A stretch of 64,000 nucleotides of DNA from Tundrisphaera sp051175315 (GTDB lineage: Bacteria; Planctomycetota; Planctomycetia; Isosphaerales; Isosphaeraceae). A model generated the notes under the pieces. That model was not told where the DNA came from. It did not search any database and saw nothing but the letters and a program-made list of their open reading frames with translations. The position numbers and the translations under genes were made by a program. Within the stretch, counting starts at the first letter, position 1. Each line of letters starts with the position of its first letter. Shown here piece by piece: positions 18,863 through 27,952 of this stretch. The DNA lies in contig NZ_CP195100.1 of assembly GCF_051175315.1 (NCBI RefSeq), positions 4,898,001 to 4,962,000 on the forward strand. Direction: 5' to 3'.

Positions 18863-19064
18863 ACCCGGCCGGTCCCGCCGGCGACCGGCCTGATCCCCCC
18901 GCCATCTCCTCGCGCCGGGCGTCCCAGGTCGCGGAGGATGAACGCCGCTCACCGTGTCATGTGATTTCGTGATCATTGATTCCGGGCGTAGCCTGCTGGT
19001 GCCCGAAGGGGCTTGGCGGGGAATCGCGGCCTCGACTAGGATGGTCTCCATGAGGAGCCGAATC

Positions 19065-19355
19065 ATGACCATCCATCTTCCCGATGATCTGGAGCATTCG
19101 ATCCGTTCTCTGGTGAAGGGAGGGCGTTACTCCTCGGTCGATGAGGCGATGACCGACGCGGCCCGGCTGCTCCTCGGCCAGGCTTCCTCGGCCGGTCACA
19201 CGACGACTGAACGAGAGATCCTCCAGCACATGTTGGATTCCGGATTGTTGAGCCAGTTGCCCGATACCGAAGCCGATCACGATGATCACGACGACCAACC
19301 AATCGTGATCGATGGGGAACCGCTCTCCGAAACCGTCGTGCGCGAGCGGCGCTGA
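19065..19355 (+). CDS. Ribbon-helix-helix antitoxin (VapB/ParD-like)
   Basis: 96 aa from the ATG at 19065; AGGAG lies eight bases upstream, making this start better than the ATGs at 19041 and 19050. The N-terminus (MTIHLPDDLEHSIRSLVKGG, then SSVDEAMTDAARLLL) is a ribbon-helix-helix DNA-binding domain of the CopG/ParD type. The C-terminus is acidic, with a DHDDHDD run, and would wrap the toxin. It is directly followed by a PIN-domain gene. The pair would be autoregulated by binding upstream of 19065. Confidence 0.85.
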   Translation: MTIHLPDDLEHSIRSLVKGGRYSSVDEAMTDAARLLLGQASSAGHTTTEREILQHMLDSGLLSQLPDTEADHDDHDDQPIVIDGEPLSETVVRERR

Positions 19356-19356
19356 G

Positions 19357-19821
19357 GTGGCGGCCTACTTCCTGGATACCAGCGGGCTCGTCAAACGCCA
19401 CGTCGACGAGGCCGGATCGACCTGGGTTCGTGCTTTGACACAACCCCGGGCCGGGAACACCATTTTCCTGGCACGCATCACGGCCGTCAAAGTCGTCTCG
19501 GCGATCACCCGGAGGCAGCGTGGGGGCAGCCTCTCGATCAGCCAGGCCTCGGCGATCCTGGGGCATTTTCGTCGGCACCTCGCCCAGCGTTATCACGTCC
19601 TGGAACTGACTTCGTCACTCCTGTCCGATGCCGGACTCCTGGCCAGGAAGCATGGACTGCGGGCCTACGATGCCGTCCAACTCGCCGCGATGCGGGAAGT
19701 CGCCGAACTTTATCGATCGGCGGGCCTCGGCCGCGTCATCCTGATCTCGGCGGATCGTGAACTCAACGTCGCGGCCGAAGACGAGGGATTGGCCGTGGAC
19801 AACCCGAACAGTCATCATTGA
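19357..19821 (+). CDS. PIN-domain toxin (VapC-like), possibly inactive
   Basis: 154 aa if started at the GTG at 19357, two bases after the antitoxin stop, giving FLDTSGLVKRHV at the N-terminus; an ATG at 19312 overlapping the antitoxin is the alternative. PIN-domain ribonuclease fold: first Asp in LDTSG, last acidic motif in ISADRELNVAAEDEGL, and RAYDAVQLAA in the middle. In related VapC proteins the helix after the first strand carries a conserved Glu in a VEVVSAL-like motif; here it reads AVKVVSAIT, with Lys in that place. If the alignment is right, metal binding and RNase activity may be lost or reduced. It converges on the oxygenase gene at 19856. Confidence 0.85.
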   Translation: MAAYFLDTSGLVKRHVDEAGSTWVRALTQPRAGNTIFLARITAVKVVSAITRRQRGGSLSISQASAILGHFRRHLAQRYHVLELTSSLLSDAGLLARKHGLRAYDAVQLAAMREVAELYRSAGLGRVILISADRELNVAAEDEGLAVDNPNSHH

Positions 19822-19855
19822 TCGGCGAGGCCTCGGGGGCTTCGGATTCGAGCCA

Positions 19856-20437
19856 TCACGATGGCGGGAAGAGGTAGAAGACGTCGGACCGGAGGACGTA
19901 TTTGCGGCCGGCCGAGAGTTCCCGGCCCTCGTGCCAGCGCTCGTGCGGGAAGAACAGGGCGTCGCCCGCGTGGGGGACGACGACCGCTTCTTCCCGGCGG
20001 CCTCCGGGCGACCGGGCGTCGGAGTAGAACACCGTCTCGCCCCCGGCGAACCCTTCGTTGAGGTAGAACAGGCAGGTGAGCCGGCTGCGCTCGGTCGGCG
20101 AGCGATGCACCACGCCGTCCCTGTGCGGCCGGAACCGCTGGCCGACGTCGTAGCGGTAGAAGCGGAAGTCCTCGTCCAGCCCGACGGCGGACCCGCCCTC
20201 CAATTCGGGCGGGACGAACGGGCGGCAGCGATCCCAGAGGGCGGCCGACAAGGTTGGGTCGGCGAACGCGACGCGGTCGTTGTCCCGGAGGTCCGTCCGC
20301 ATCCGGGGGCCGGATGCGGTGCGCACCGAGGCTTTCCGGAAGCCGAGGCCCTCGCCCCGGTCGATCAGGTCGCGGCACTCCCCCGGCGTGAGGAGGCCGG
20401 AGACGGTGAACACGTTCTCGGCGAGCACCGACTTCAT
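19856..20437 (-). CDS. 2-oxoglutarate/Fe(II)-dependent oxygenase, prolyl-4-hydroxylase-like
   Basis: 193 aa from the ATG at 20437, with GAGGT upstream. The double-stranded beta-helix fold has metal ligands visible as HRD in RFRPHRDGVVHR and His in FPHERWHEGRELSAGRKY, whose later Arg/Lys would bind 2-oxoglutarate. LFYLNEGFAGGETVFY is typical of the P4Hc domain. The protein would hydroxylate a protein or small molecule; no signal peptide is seen. No partner gene is adjacent. Upstream (20438-20914) lies a palindromic repeat rather than another gene. Confidence 0.92.
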   Translation of the reverse strand: MKSVLAENVFTVSGLLTPGECRDLIDRGEGLGFRKASVRTASGPRMRTDLRDNDRVAFADPTLSAALWDRCRPFVPPELEGGSAVGLDEDFRFYRYDVGQRFRPHRDGVVHRSPTERSRLTCLFYLNEGFAGGETVFYSDARSPGGRREEAVVVPHAGDALFFPHERWHEGRELSAGRKYVLRSDVFYLFPPS

Positions 20438-20661
20438 CGCGTGGACCTCGACTCCGGCGGCGGCGTCCGTCCCGCGATCCCCATCATAGTCCGGGGTGAG
20501 GTGCGCGGCGCCCCCCTTCCTGGCCCATCGTCTTCGAAACCGGGGGGAGGCCCGGCTTCCAGGGTCAGGCACGATCCCGGTTTGCGAAATGCGGGGTCGC
20601 GCTGTTTTGCCACCGATGGGGTACGACGACCGCCCGGCAGGCCACCGGGCTCGGGTCGTGC

Positions 20662-20905
20662 GAGTCGGCTGGGTGTGCCTTTTGATTTTGGCGTTCTGGC
20701 CCCCGGGTGGCTGTGGTTGGCTTGCCAACCACGGCACCGGTGAGACGATCGCGGGGTGATGGCCATCGCGGCACCGGGCCAGGTATCATCGACGCCGGCC
20801 ATCGATCGCCGGGCGGGCTCGTCGGCGCCGTGGTTGGCAAGCCAACCACAGCCACCCAGGACCGCCGAACCGAGGGCCAAAATCAAAGGCACACCCAATC
20901 GGCTC
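20662..20905. repeat. Palindromic-armed repeat, copy A
   Basis: A 244-bp element with inverted terminal arms of roughly 70 bp. Each arm ends inward in a near-perfect 20-bp palindrome: GTGGTTGGCTTGCCAACCAC near 20712 and GTGGTTGGCAAGCCAACCAC near 20832. The outer arms carry GATTTTGGC (left) and GCCAAAATC (right) and end in GGGTGTGCC / GGCACACCC. The core (about 20735-20825) is non-coding. Copies are found at 27777-29312 (interrupted) and 44687-44917. No transposase lies inside, so it could be a MITE, a REP-type element or a recombinase substrate. It fills most of the 477-bp gap between 20437 and 20915. Confidence 0.85.
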
Positions 20906-20914
20906 CCCCGGCGG

Positions 20915-21317
20915 TCAGCCGCGTCCGGCTCGTTTCGGGAGGGCCTTCTTGATCTCCGGGAGGGTCCGCTTCTCGACCCGCTCCCGATCCTCGGCGGTCG
21001 GGCGCTGGCCGTCGCGCAGGGCGTAGGCGAGCCCCTGGGCCCGGTCCCAATCGCCGGCCCGCGCGGCCTCGATGATCGCGCGGAAGGCGCCCGCCTCCCC
21101 CTCGTTCAACTCGGAGGCGGCGGCGAGCCCGTCGATCTCCGCCGCCGCGCGGTCGATGATGCTGGGGTCGCGGGTGGAGGTCCCGGTCGCGAGCTTCTGG
21201 ACCAGTTCGCGATGGCCCGGGGTCACCTGGGCCTGGCCGCAGCCCGAGAGCGGGGCGGCCAGGAGGATCAGGGTCAGGTGCCACCTCGGCCGGCGGGCCG
21301 GCCGATCCCGGCCCGGC

Positions 21318-21334
<17 letters not shown>
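20915..21334 (-). CDS. Small lipoprotein coupled to DUF1559 gene
   Basis: 139 aa from the GTG at 21334. This start lies 17 bases inside the 3' end of the DUF1559 gene and has GGGAGGTG five bases upstream. The N-terminus has Arg-rich residues, then LTLILLAAPLSGC with a lipobox ending at Cys. The mature part is helical and charged (TPGHRELVQKLATG, GDWDRAQGLAYALRDGQRP, LPEIKKALPKR). Overlap with DUF1559 means translational coupling and suggests a shared envelope function. No recognised family. Confidence 0.85.
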
Positions 21335-22289
<955 letters not shown>

Positions 22290-22365
22290 GGGAGGAAGGA
22301 TCCTGTTCGGGGGAAAATCGACATTTCACAGAAGCTAATGCGCGGATTGGATTTCGTCAACAATA

Positions 22366-22383
22366 ATTTTGGTCGACCAAAAT
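22366..22383. promoter_or_regulatory. 18-bp perfect palindrome, operator-like
   Basis: ATTTTGGTCGACCAAAAT is a perfect dyad in the 158-bp gap between the divergent DUF1559 gene (start 22289) and tmk (start 22448). On the minus strand it ends five bases before a TTGACG (-35-like, 22356-22361), which is followed 17 bases later by TAGCTT. The position fits a dimeric regulator controlling the DUF1559 promoter. Its low G+C in a 70% G+C genome makes chance less likely. Confidence 0.55.
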
Positions 22384-22447
22384 CGCTTGTTTGGGCGCCG
22401 CCCATCCCGGTCCGGCTGGTCCTGGCCGTGGCTAGGGGGTACGATCC

Positions 22448-23152
22448 GTGTTCGGGCGCGGCGCGGGCGGTAATCCGGACGGGCGAAGGGTGGCGAACTT
22501 GGCGGACGATGCATCCCGGGCGACGGGCCGATTCGTGGTGCTGGAAGGCCCCGATGGCGGCGGCAAGACGACGCAGGTGGCGCGGCTGGTCGCCTGGCTG
22601 GGCTCGGCCGGCCGGGAGGTCGTGGCCTGCCGCGACCCGGGCGGGACGGCGCTGGGGGATCGGCTGCGGACCCTGGTCAAGGACCAGGCGGAGGTGGCCA
22701 TCGGCATGAGGGCCGAGATGCTCCTGTTCATGGCCAGCCGCGCCCAGATGGTCGACGACGTGATCCGCCCGGCCCTGGCGCGGGGGGCGGTGGTGGTGGG
22801 CGACCGCTACCTGCTGTCCAATGTGGTGTATCAGGGATATGCCGGCGGGCTGGACGTGGCCGAGCTGTGGGCCGTGGGCCGCGCCGCGACCGGGGGATTG
22901 ATGCCCGACCTGACGCTGGTCCTGGACGTGCCGACCGGCGTGGCCCGGGAGCGGATCGGCGGGTCGGGGCGGGACCGGATCGAGGGGCGGGGCGAGGACT
23001 ATCGGGAGCGGGTCCGGCGGGGGTATCGAGACGCCCTGGCATCGTATCCCGGTACGGCTGTGGTTGTGGACGGGTCGGCCGACGTCGAGGCGGTCGCGGA
23101 TCGCGTGCGGAGCGAGGTGGAACGTGCCCTGGCATTCCCTCCGAGGTCATGA
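22448..23152 (+). CDS. tmk: Thymidylate kinase
   Basis: 234 aa from the GTG at 22448, which has AGGGGG eight bases upstream; a GTG at 22490 is an alternative that trims a nonconserved tail. P-loop GPDGGGKTT, DRY motif in VVGDRYLLSNVVYQG, and a LID-type segment with RIGGSGRDRIEGRG. It phosphorylates dTMP to dTDP with ATP in the cytoplasm. It overlaps holB by 29 bases; tmk-holB is a common bacterial pairing linking dTTP supply and the clamp loader. Confidence 0.95.
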   Translation: MFGRGAGGNPDGRRVANLADDASRATGRFVVLEGPDGGGKTTQVARLVAWLGSAGREVVACRDPGGTALGDRLRTLVKDQAEVAIGMRAEMLLFMASRAQMVDDVIRPALARGAVVVGDRYLLSNVVYQGYAGGLDVAELWAVGRAATGGLMPDLTLVLDVPTGVARERIGGSGRDRIEGRGEDYRERVRRGYRDALASYPGTAVVVDGSADVEAVADRVRSEVERALAFPPRS

Positions 23153-24158
23153 TCGGGTCGTCCGGGAACTCCGCGCCGGGCTGGAGCAGGGGCGGCTGCC
23201 CCACGCCCTCCTGTTCGTCGGCCCGGAGGGGATCGGCAAACGGGCGTTCGCCCTGCGGCTCGCCCAGGCGTTGCTCTGCGAGCGCGTCCCCGAGGCGAAG
23301 CTCGACCCCTGCGGCGCCTGCCCGAGCTGCCTCCAGGTGATGGCCGGGTCGCACCCGGACGTCCACCAGGTCCGCAAGCCCGACGACAAGAACAAGCTGT
23401 CCATCGAGGTGATCCGCGACCTCAACGTCGAGCTGGGGCTGAAGCCCTCGCGCGGGTCGCGGAAGGTGGCGATCGTGGACGACGCCGACGACCTCAACGT
23501 CGAGGCGGCCAACGCCTTCCTCAAGACCCTGGAGGAGCCGGCCCCCGGCTCGGTCCTGATCCTGGTCGGCACCTCGGCGGAGATCCAGCTCGATACGCTG
23601 GTCTCCCGGTGCCGGGTGGTCCGGTTCGACCCCCTCCCCGACGCGGAGCTGGCCGCCGTCCTGCTGGAGCAGCGAGTCGTCGACACCCCGGAGGACGCCG
23701 CCCGGCTGGCCCGGCTGGGGGAGGGGAGCGTGGCCCGAGCCCGGGGGCTGGCCGAGCCGGCGTTGGCTTCGTTCCGCCGCGAACTGATCCACGCGATGGC
23801 CTCCCCCCGGGGGTTCGACCCTTCCCTGCTCGCCCGGAAGGTCGACGCCTTCGTCAAGGAGGCCGGCAAGGACGGGGCGGCCAAGCGCGACCGGGCCCGG
23901 CTGGTGATCGGCGAGATGGCCCGGATCTTCCGGGGGCTGATCTGGCGGTCCGCCGGCCTGGAGGCCCCGTCGCCCGACCCCGCCGACCGCGAGGCGGTGG
24001 GCCACCTGGCCGACCGGGTCGGACCCGACGCCGCCCTGACGCTGTCCGACCGCTGCGTGGAGGCGGATTACCAGGTCGGGCGCAACGTCTCGATGCCGAT
24101 CCTGCTCGAAGCCCTGATGCACGACGTCGGCCACCTGACCAACCCCCGCCCGCGTTGA
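23124..24158 (+). CDS. holB: DNA polymerase III delta' subunit
   Basis: 344 aa if started at the GTG at 23124 (GAGG upstream); earlier in-frame codons inside tmk are less likely. AAA+ clamp-loader fold: degenerate P-loop GPEGIGKR, zinc-binding region CERV...CGACPSC, Walker B-like VAIVDDADDLNVEAANAFLK, and sensor/SRC motif DTLVSRCRVV. Delta' does not hydrolyse ATP but completes the clamp-loading complex, and its SRC Arg serves the neighbouring subunit. The C-terminal helical domain is present. Overlap with tmk implies translational coupling. Confidence 0.94.
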   Translation: MPWHSLRGHDRVVRELRAGLEQGRLPHALLFVGPEGIGKRAFALRLAQALLCERVPEAKLDPCGACPSCLQVMAGSHPDVHQVRKPDDKNKLSIEVIRDLNVELGLKPSRGSRKVAIVDDADDLNVEAANAFLKTLEEPAPGSVLILVGTSAEIQLDTLVSRCRVVRFDPLPDAELAAVLLEQRVVDTPEDAARLARLGEGSVARARGLAEPALASFRRELIHAMASPRGFDPSLLARKVDAFVKEAGKDGAAKRDRARLVIGEMARIFRGLIWRSAGLEAPSPDPADREAVGHLADRVGPDAALTLSDRCVEADYQVGRNVSMPILLEALMHDVGHLTNPRPR

Positions 24159-24197
24159 ACCCCACCCCGCCCGAAACCGCATCCCCCGAGGTCCCCC

Positions 24198-25253
24198 ATG
24201 GCGCGCCCCTTCTGGATCTTCACCCTGCTGGCCTCGGCGGCGATCGCGGCCGATGAGCCCCGGAAATACGAGGTCGTCACGCCCAAGCCGACCGGGATCG
24301 TCGGCATCGACATCAACGAGAAGGGGGACGTGCTCGGCTACGAGTGGGTCGAGGAGAAGGAGCTTCCCGGCGTGATCAGCCAGGTCCCGTTCCTGGCGAA
24401 GGGGGGCAAGGCCGACGCGATGGCCCGGCTCCCGCTCCTGCCGACCTACACCTTCACCTTCCCGGCGGCGCTCAGCGACACCGGGCTGGTGGTGGGCCAT
24501 GTCGGCAAGCCGCCGGGCCGCCCCGGGACCAGGGTCCTCATGCGGACCCAGGCGTTCGCCTGGGACGAGGCGGGGGGGATCCGCGGCCTCGGGGTCCTGC
24601 CCGACGACTGGGCGTCGATCGCCTCGGGCGTGACCCGCGACGGCCGGTGCATCAGCGGCTATTCGGTCGGCGAGAACCGGGTCCGCGCCTGCATCTGGGA
24701 ACGCGACGGGGACGGGTGGAAGGGGACCGCTCTGCCGCATGCCGAACAACTCCGCTCCAACGTGGTGCCGATCAGCCCCGACGGCCGGTACATCGCCGCC
24801 GTCGAAAACCTGACCCCGTGCCTGTGGACCCGGGGTGCGGACGGGGCGTGGACGCGCGAGGCGATCGGCGGGTCCAACTCGATCTTCCCCCGGGCCGTCG
24901 ACGACGCCGGCCGGGTGGTCGGGCTGAAGCATGGCGACAACGACGGCCACAACCTCCCGGTCCTCTGGACCCGCGAGGGCGGCTGCAAAACGTTGGAGCT
25001 GCCGGAAGGCTATGTGGGCGGCGAGGCCGTGGCCATCAACGCCCGGGGCGAGGCGGTCGGGTTCGTGGACGGCCCCCACGGCGGGGAGATCGGCCCCAAT
25101 GGGTTCGTTTACGCCGACGGCAAGCTCCGGATCATCACCGAGGGGGGGCCGACCTTCAGCTCGGCCACCGGGATCAACGACCGGGGCCAGATCGTCGGCG
25201 TGGTCGAGCAGGACGAGGAAGCCCCCCCGCCGGCCCGGCCCGCCACCCCCTGA
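24198..25253 (+). CDS. Secreted HAF-repeat protein
   Basis: 351 aa. The N-terminus MARPFWIFTLLASAAIAADE is a signal peptide with likely cleavage after Ala. The body contains repeated motifs of the HAF type: GIDINEKGDVLGYEW, ALSDTGLVVGHVGK, AVDDAGRVVGLKHGD, AINARGEAVGFVDGP, GINDRGQIVGVVEQ, spaced by blocks ending in WTREGG or WDEAGG. This probably builds a beta-propeller-like extracellular domain. It starts 39 bp after holB on the same strand but is unlikely to be functionally linked. Biological role unknown. Confidence 0.88.
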   Translation: MARPFWIFTLLASAAIAADEPRKYEVVTPKPTGIVGIDINEKGDVLGYEWVEEKELPGVISQVPFLAKGGKADAMARLPLLPTYTFTFPAALSDTGLVVGHVGKPPGRPGTRVLMRTQAFAWDEAGGIRGLGVLPDDWASIASGVTRDGRCISGYSVGENRVRACIWERDGDGWKGTALPHAEQLRSNVVPISPDGRYIAAVENLTPCLWTRGADGAWTREAIGGSNSIFPRAVDDAGRVVGLKHGDNDGHNLPVLWTREGGCKTLELPEGYVGGEAVAINARGEAVGFVDGPHGGEIGPNGFVYADGKLRIITEGGPTFSSATGINDRGQIVGVVEQDEEAPPPARPATP

Positions 25254-25265
25254 CCCGGCCCGGGA

Positions 25266-26273
25266 TCAGCCGGGCCCCCCGATGGCCGGCCCTCCGCCCC
25301 GGGCCTGGGGGCCCTTCGGCTTCGTTGGGTTCGTTCGGCGCGGGCCCGGGGACCGGGGCGCCTCGGCGGCCGGGGTCGCCGGGGAGGTGGCCCTGGCCCG
25401 GGGCGGGGCGGGGGGCGATTCCGGCTCCGGTTTAGGTTCCGGTCCCGGCCCGGCCGCGGCCACGGCGGCGGCCCGCTCCTCGACCTTGTGGAATTCGCGG
25501 AGGGCGCGGAACAGCCCGCGCTCGGCGGCGGCCTCGTGGCGCCGCGCCATCTGGGCCTCATCCGACGGGTCGAACAGGGCGCGGTCGGCCGCCTCGGCGC
25601 GGTCGATGGCTTCGTTTTCGCCGTCGATCCGCACGCGAAGATCGCGCAGGGCCGCGACCTCGGCGTCGATCAGCGCGGCCAGTTTTTCGAAGGCCCACGC
25701 CTTGCGCTTCTTGCAGTTCAGCCCGGCCCCCTGGTCGGCGGTCAGGCCCGAGAAGTCGCCCTGGATGGCCCGGAGGATCGGGTGGAACGGGGTCGGCGGA
25801 TAGATGCCGGGGTGGCGGCCCAGGAGGCTGTCGAGACGCTGGTCGTCGTGGTGGTTCCAGGCGAGCTTGCCGGGCCGGTCCAGGCGGCCCCGGAGGACGT
25901 GCCACGCCTCGATCAGCCCGTCGATCCCCTCGGGGATCTCCTTCATCCGGGCGACCGCGCGGTCGGGGTCGGTGTCCAGGAGGGCGGCGAGGACGTTGAC
26001 CTCGACGCGGCGGGCCTCGTCGCGTTGCTTCTGGGCGTCGCGGACCCGCCGGGCGGTCATGGCCGCCTCGTGCCGGCCGCAGCGGTCGAGACGGGCCGAG
26101 AGCGTGGCGACCCGCCGGATCAGGATCCGCCCCAGGAGGCCGGACGGCTTCATCTCCCGCCCCAGGCCGGCGGCCAGGGCGTCGACCTCGGACAGGTCGG
26201 CGTCCATCCCGGGCCGGGGTGATCGCGACTCGGCGAGCGCGTTCGCGGCGAGGCGTTCGGGGGTGCAGATCAT
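25266..26273 (-). CDS. Uncharacterised planctomycete protein, helical with Pro-rich tail
   Basis: 335 aa from the ATG at 26273 with GAGGAA eight bases upstream. The N-terminus MICTPERLAANALAESRSPR recalls a large planctomycete family that opens with an AANRANA...STGP-like motif; this is a loose resemblance. The middle is highly charged and helical (RLDRCGRHEAAMTARRVRDA, ALRDLRVRIDGENEAIDRAE, HEAAAERGLFRALREFHKVE) with a conserved-looking NHHDDQRLDSLLGRHPGIYP. The last 70 residues are Pro/Ala-rich and probably disordered. No signal peptide or membrane segment. Function unknown. Confidence 0.75.
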   Translation of the reverse strand: MICTPERLAANALAESRSPRPGMDADLSEVDALAAGLGREMKPSGLLGRILIRRVATLSARLDRCGRHEAAMTARRVRDAQKQRDEARRVEVNVLAALLDTDPDRAVARMKEIPEGIDGLIEAWHVLRGRLDRPGKLAWNHHDDQRLDSLLGRHPGIYPPTPFHPILRAIQGDFSGLTADQGAGLNCKKRKAWAFEKLAALIDAEVAALRDLRVRIDGENEAIDRAEAADRALFDPSDEAQMARRHEAAAERGLFRALREFHKVEERAAAVAAAGPGPEPKPEPESPPAPPRARATSPATPAAEAPRSPGPRRTNPTKPKGPQARGGGPAIGGPG

Positions 26274-26529
26274 GGCGCGGTTTCCTCGGGGGCGTCGAAC
26301 GGGGGGCAGGGCGCCCGACAACGGGGCCGTCGCCCGATATATTCAGGATTTTTTGCCATCGATATCTCACTTTCTTTCAACCGGGGCGGAATTTCCGCCG
26401 GCCGGCCGCGCGGGGCCCTCCGAAATTCGTCGAAATCCCCCCGGTTCGCCCTTGATCCTCACGCAACGTGAGGATGTACCATTCCGTCGCCGCCCCGATC
26501 CCGGGGTGCGATTTGGCGGGGAGGTTGCC

Positions 26530-27270
26530 ATGCGATTCCAGGCCTTGAAGGTGGGCGAGCTGGCCAGGCGGACCGGCCTGACTATCCGCACGCTCCACCA
26601 CTACGACGAGATCGGGCTGCTGAGGCCCTCGCTGCACACCGAGTCGGGGCACCGCCTTTACGCGGCGCCGGACATCGCCCGGCTGCAGCAGGTGGTCTCG
26701 CTGCGGCAACTCGGCTTCTCCCTGGAGGAGATCCGCGATTGCCTCGACCGGCCCAGCTTCTCGCCGCTGGAGGTGATCGCCCGGCACCGGGCCCGGCTCC
26801 GGGAACAGGTGGAGTTGCAGCGGCGGTTGTGCGAGCGGCTCGACGCGATCGCCGACCGGCTGCGCGCGGCGGGGGAGGTCTCCGCCGACGAATTCCTCAG
26901 GACGATCGAGGTGATGACCATGTTGGAAGAGCAGTTCCAGGAGGCGGCCCGGCGGGTCGGCCCCGAGGAGATGCGGGCCGTCGAGGAGGGCTGGACCGCC
27001 CTGCTCGCCGAGGTCCGGGCCGGCCGCGACCGCCTCGACCCGGCGGGCGACGAGGCGCAGGACCTCGCCCGGCGCTGGGACGCATTGACCGAGCGCACCA
27101 TGCGCGGCTACCGGGATTTCCCGGAGCTGAAGGGGGCCATCGCGGAGAACTACAAGCAGGGCCGCCACGAGGGGGACGACCGCGCCCCGCAGGCCGCCGA
27201 CTTCGCCTTCATCGAGCGGGCGAAGGCGGCCCGGCCGGCGTCGGGCGGCGGGGAAACCCCGTGCGGCTAG
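26530..27270 (+). CDS. MerR-family transcriptional regulator (TipA-like)
   Basis: 246 aa from the ATG at 26530, with GGGGAGG five bases upstream. The N-terminal MerR winged helix is clear: LKVGELARRTGLTIRTLHHY, DEIGLLRPSLHTESGHRLY, DIARLQQVVSLRQLGFSLEE. A long dimerisation coiled coil follows (residues 80-135), then a C-terminal helical region with EEGWTALLAEVRAGRDR and ENYKQGRHEGDD, similar to TipAS-type multidrug-sensing domains. No metal-binding Cys pattern is seen, so it probably senses a drug-like or organic ligand. No transporter is adjacent. Confidence 0.92.
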   Translation: MRFQALKVGELARRTGLTIRTLHHYDEIGLLRPSLHTESGHRLYAAPDIARLQQVVSLRQLGFSLEEIRDCLDRPSFSPLEVIARHRARLREQVELQRRLCERLDAIADRLRAAGEVSADEFLRTIEVMTMLEEQFQEAARRVGPEEMRAVEEGWTALLAEVRAGRDRLDPAGDEAQDLARRWDALTERTMRGYRDFPELKGAIAENYKQGRHEGDDRAPQAADFAFIERAKAARPASGGGETPCG

Positions 27271-27282
27271 ACATCGGCCGAC

Positions 27283-27314
27283 GGCCGGGGGCGGGGCATG
27301 CCCTCCCCCCGGCC
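27283..27314. terminator. GC-rich hairpin between convergent genes
   Basis: GGCCGGGGG (27283-27291) can pair with CCCCCGGCC (27306-27314) around a 14-nt loop. It lies in the 61-bp gap between the MerR gene and the convergent gene ending at 27332. There is no T run, so this is a stem only; termination is inferred. Confidence 0.45.
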
Positions 27315-27331
27315 CGGACGCCCGGGATCCG

Positions 27332-27685
27332 TCAGGCGTACGCCTCGGCCCAATCGGCGGCCCGGGCCGGCTTGGCCGGGGCCCGGCGGCGGAGCCTCAG
27401 GACGCCGAAGGCGGAGCCCAGGCCGGCCATCACGGTCCAGGCCACCAGGATCGGCACGAACACCTCGTCGACCTCGTCCAGCACGGCGAGCGGCCCGAAC
27501 ACCAGCGCGGCCCAGAGGGCCAGCAGGCCCAGGATCCGCGTCGACTTCACCGCCAGGGGGAACGCCCCCTGGATGGCCCGGGGCAGCGCGACCAGGGGGA
27601 ACCAGACCGCCCCCCGGATCCCCGCCCTCAGCGCCTCCTCGATCGCGTCGAGCGTGCTCCGCCCGTCGGCGTCCGGCTGTCCCAT
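27332..27685 (-). CDS. Small membrane protein
   Basis: 117 aa from the ATG at 27685, with GGAG nine bases upstream; the longer open frame runs into the repeat and is not credible. A charged N-terminus (RSTLDAIEEALRAGIRGAVW) is followed by two hydrophobic segments (ILGLLALWAALVFGPLAVL and FVPILVAWTVMAGLGSAFGV) and a basic C-terminus with RRRAPAKPARAADWAEAYA. Function unknown. Its promoter region abuts repeat copy B. Confidence 0.7.
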   Translation of the reverse strand: MGQPDADGRSTLDAIEEALRAGIRGAVWFPLVALPRAIQGAFPLAVKSTRILGLLALWAALVFGPLAVLDEVDEVFVPILVAWTVMAGLGSAFGVLRLRRRAPAKPARAADWAEAYA

Positions 27686-27952
27686 TGCGATGGCTCCAAT
27701 TCGACTCCGGGATCCCGCCCCCTTCGCTGTTCGTCGCCCGCGTCCCGTTATTGGGCCACGCCGGCGAAACACGCGGACTGCCCTTGGATTTTGGCCTTTG
27801 GTTCGGCGGTCCTGGGTGGCTGTGGTTGGCTTGCCAACCACGGCGCCGGCGCCATGATCGCGAGGCGATGACCATCGCGGCACCGGGCGGAGAATCATCC
27901 ACGCCGGCCGACGATCGCCGGGGCGGGCTCGCCGGCGCCGTGGTTGGCAAGC

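Noticed and set aside
27283..27314. Hairpin as a mobile-element end
   Set aside because: It lies between two convergent genes and has no copies elsewhere in the window; a transcript-end role is more likely.
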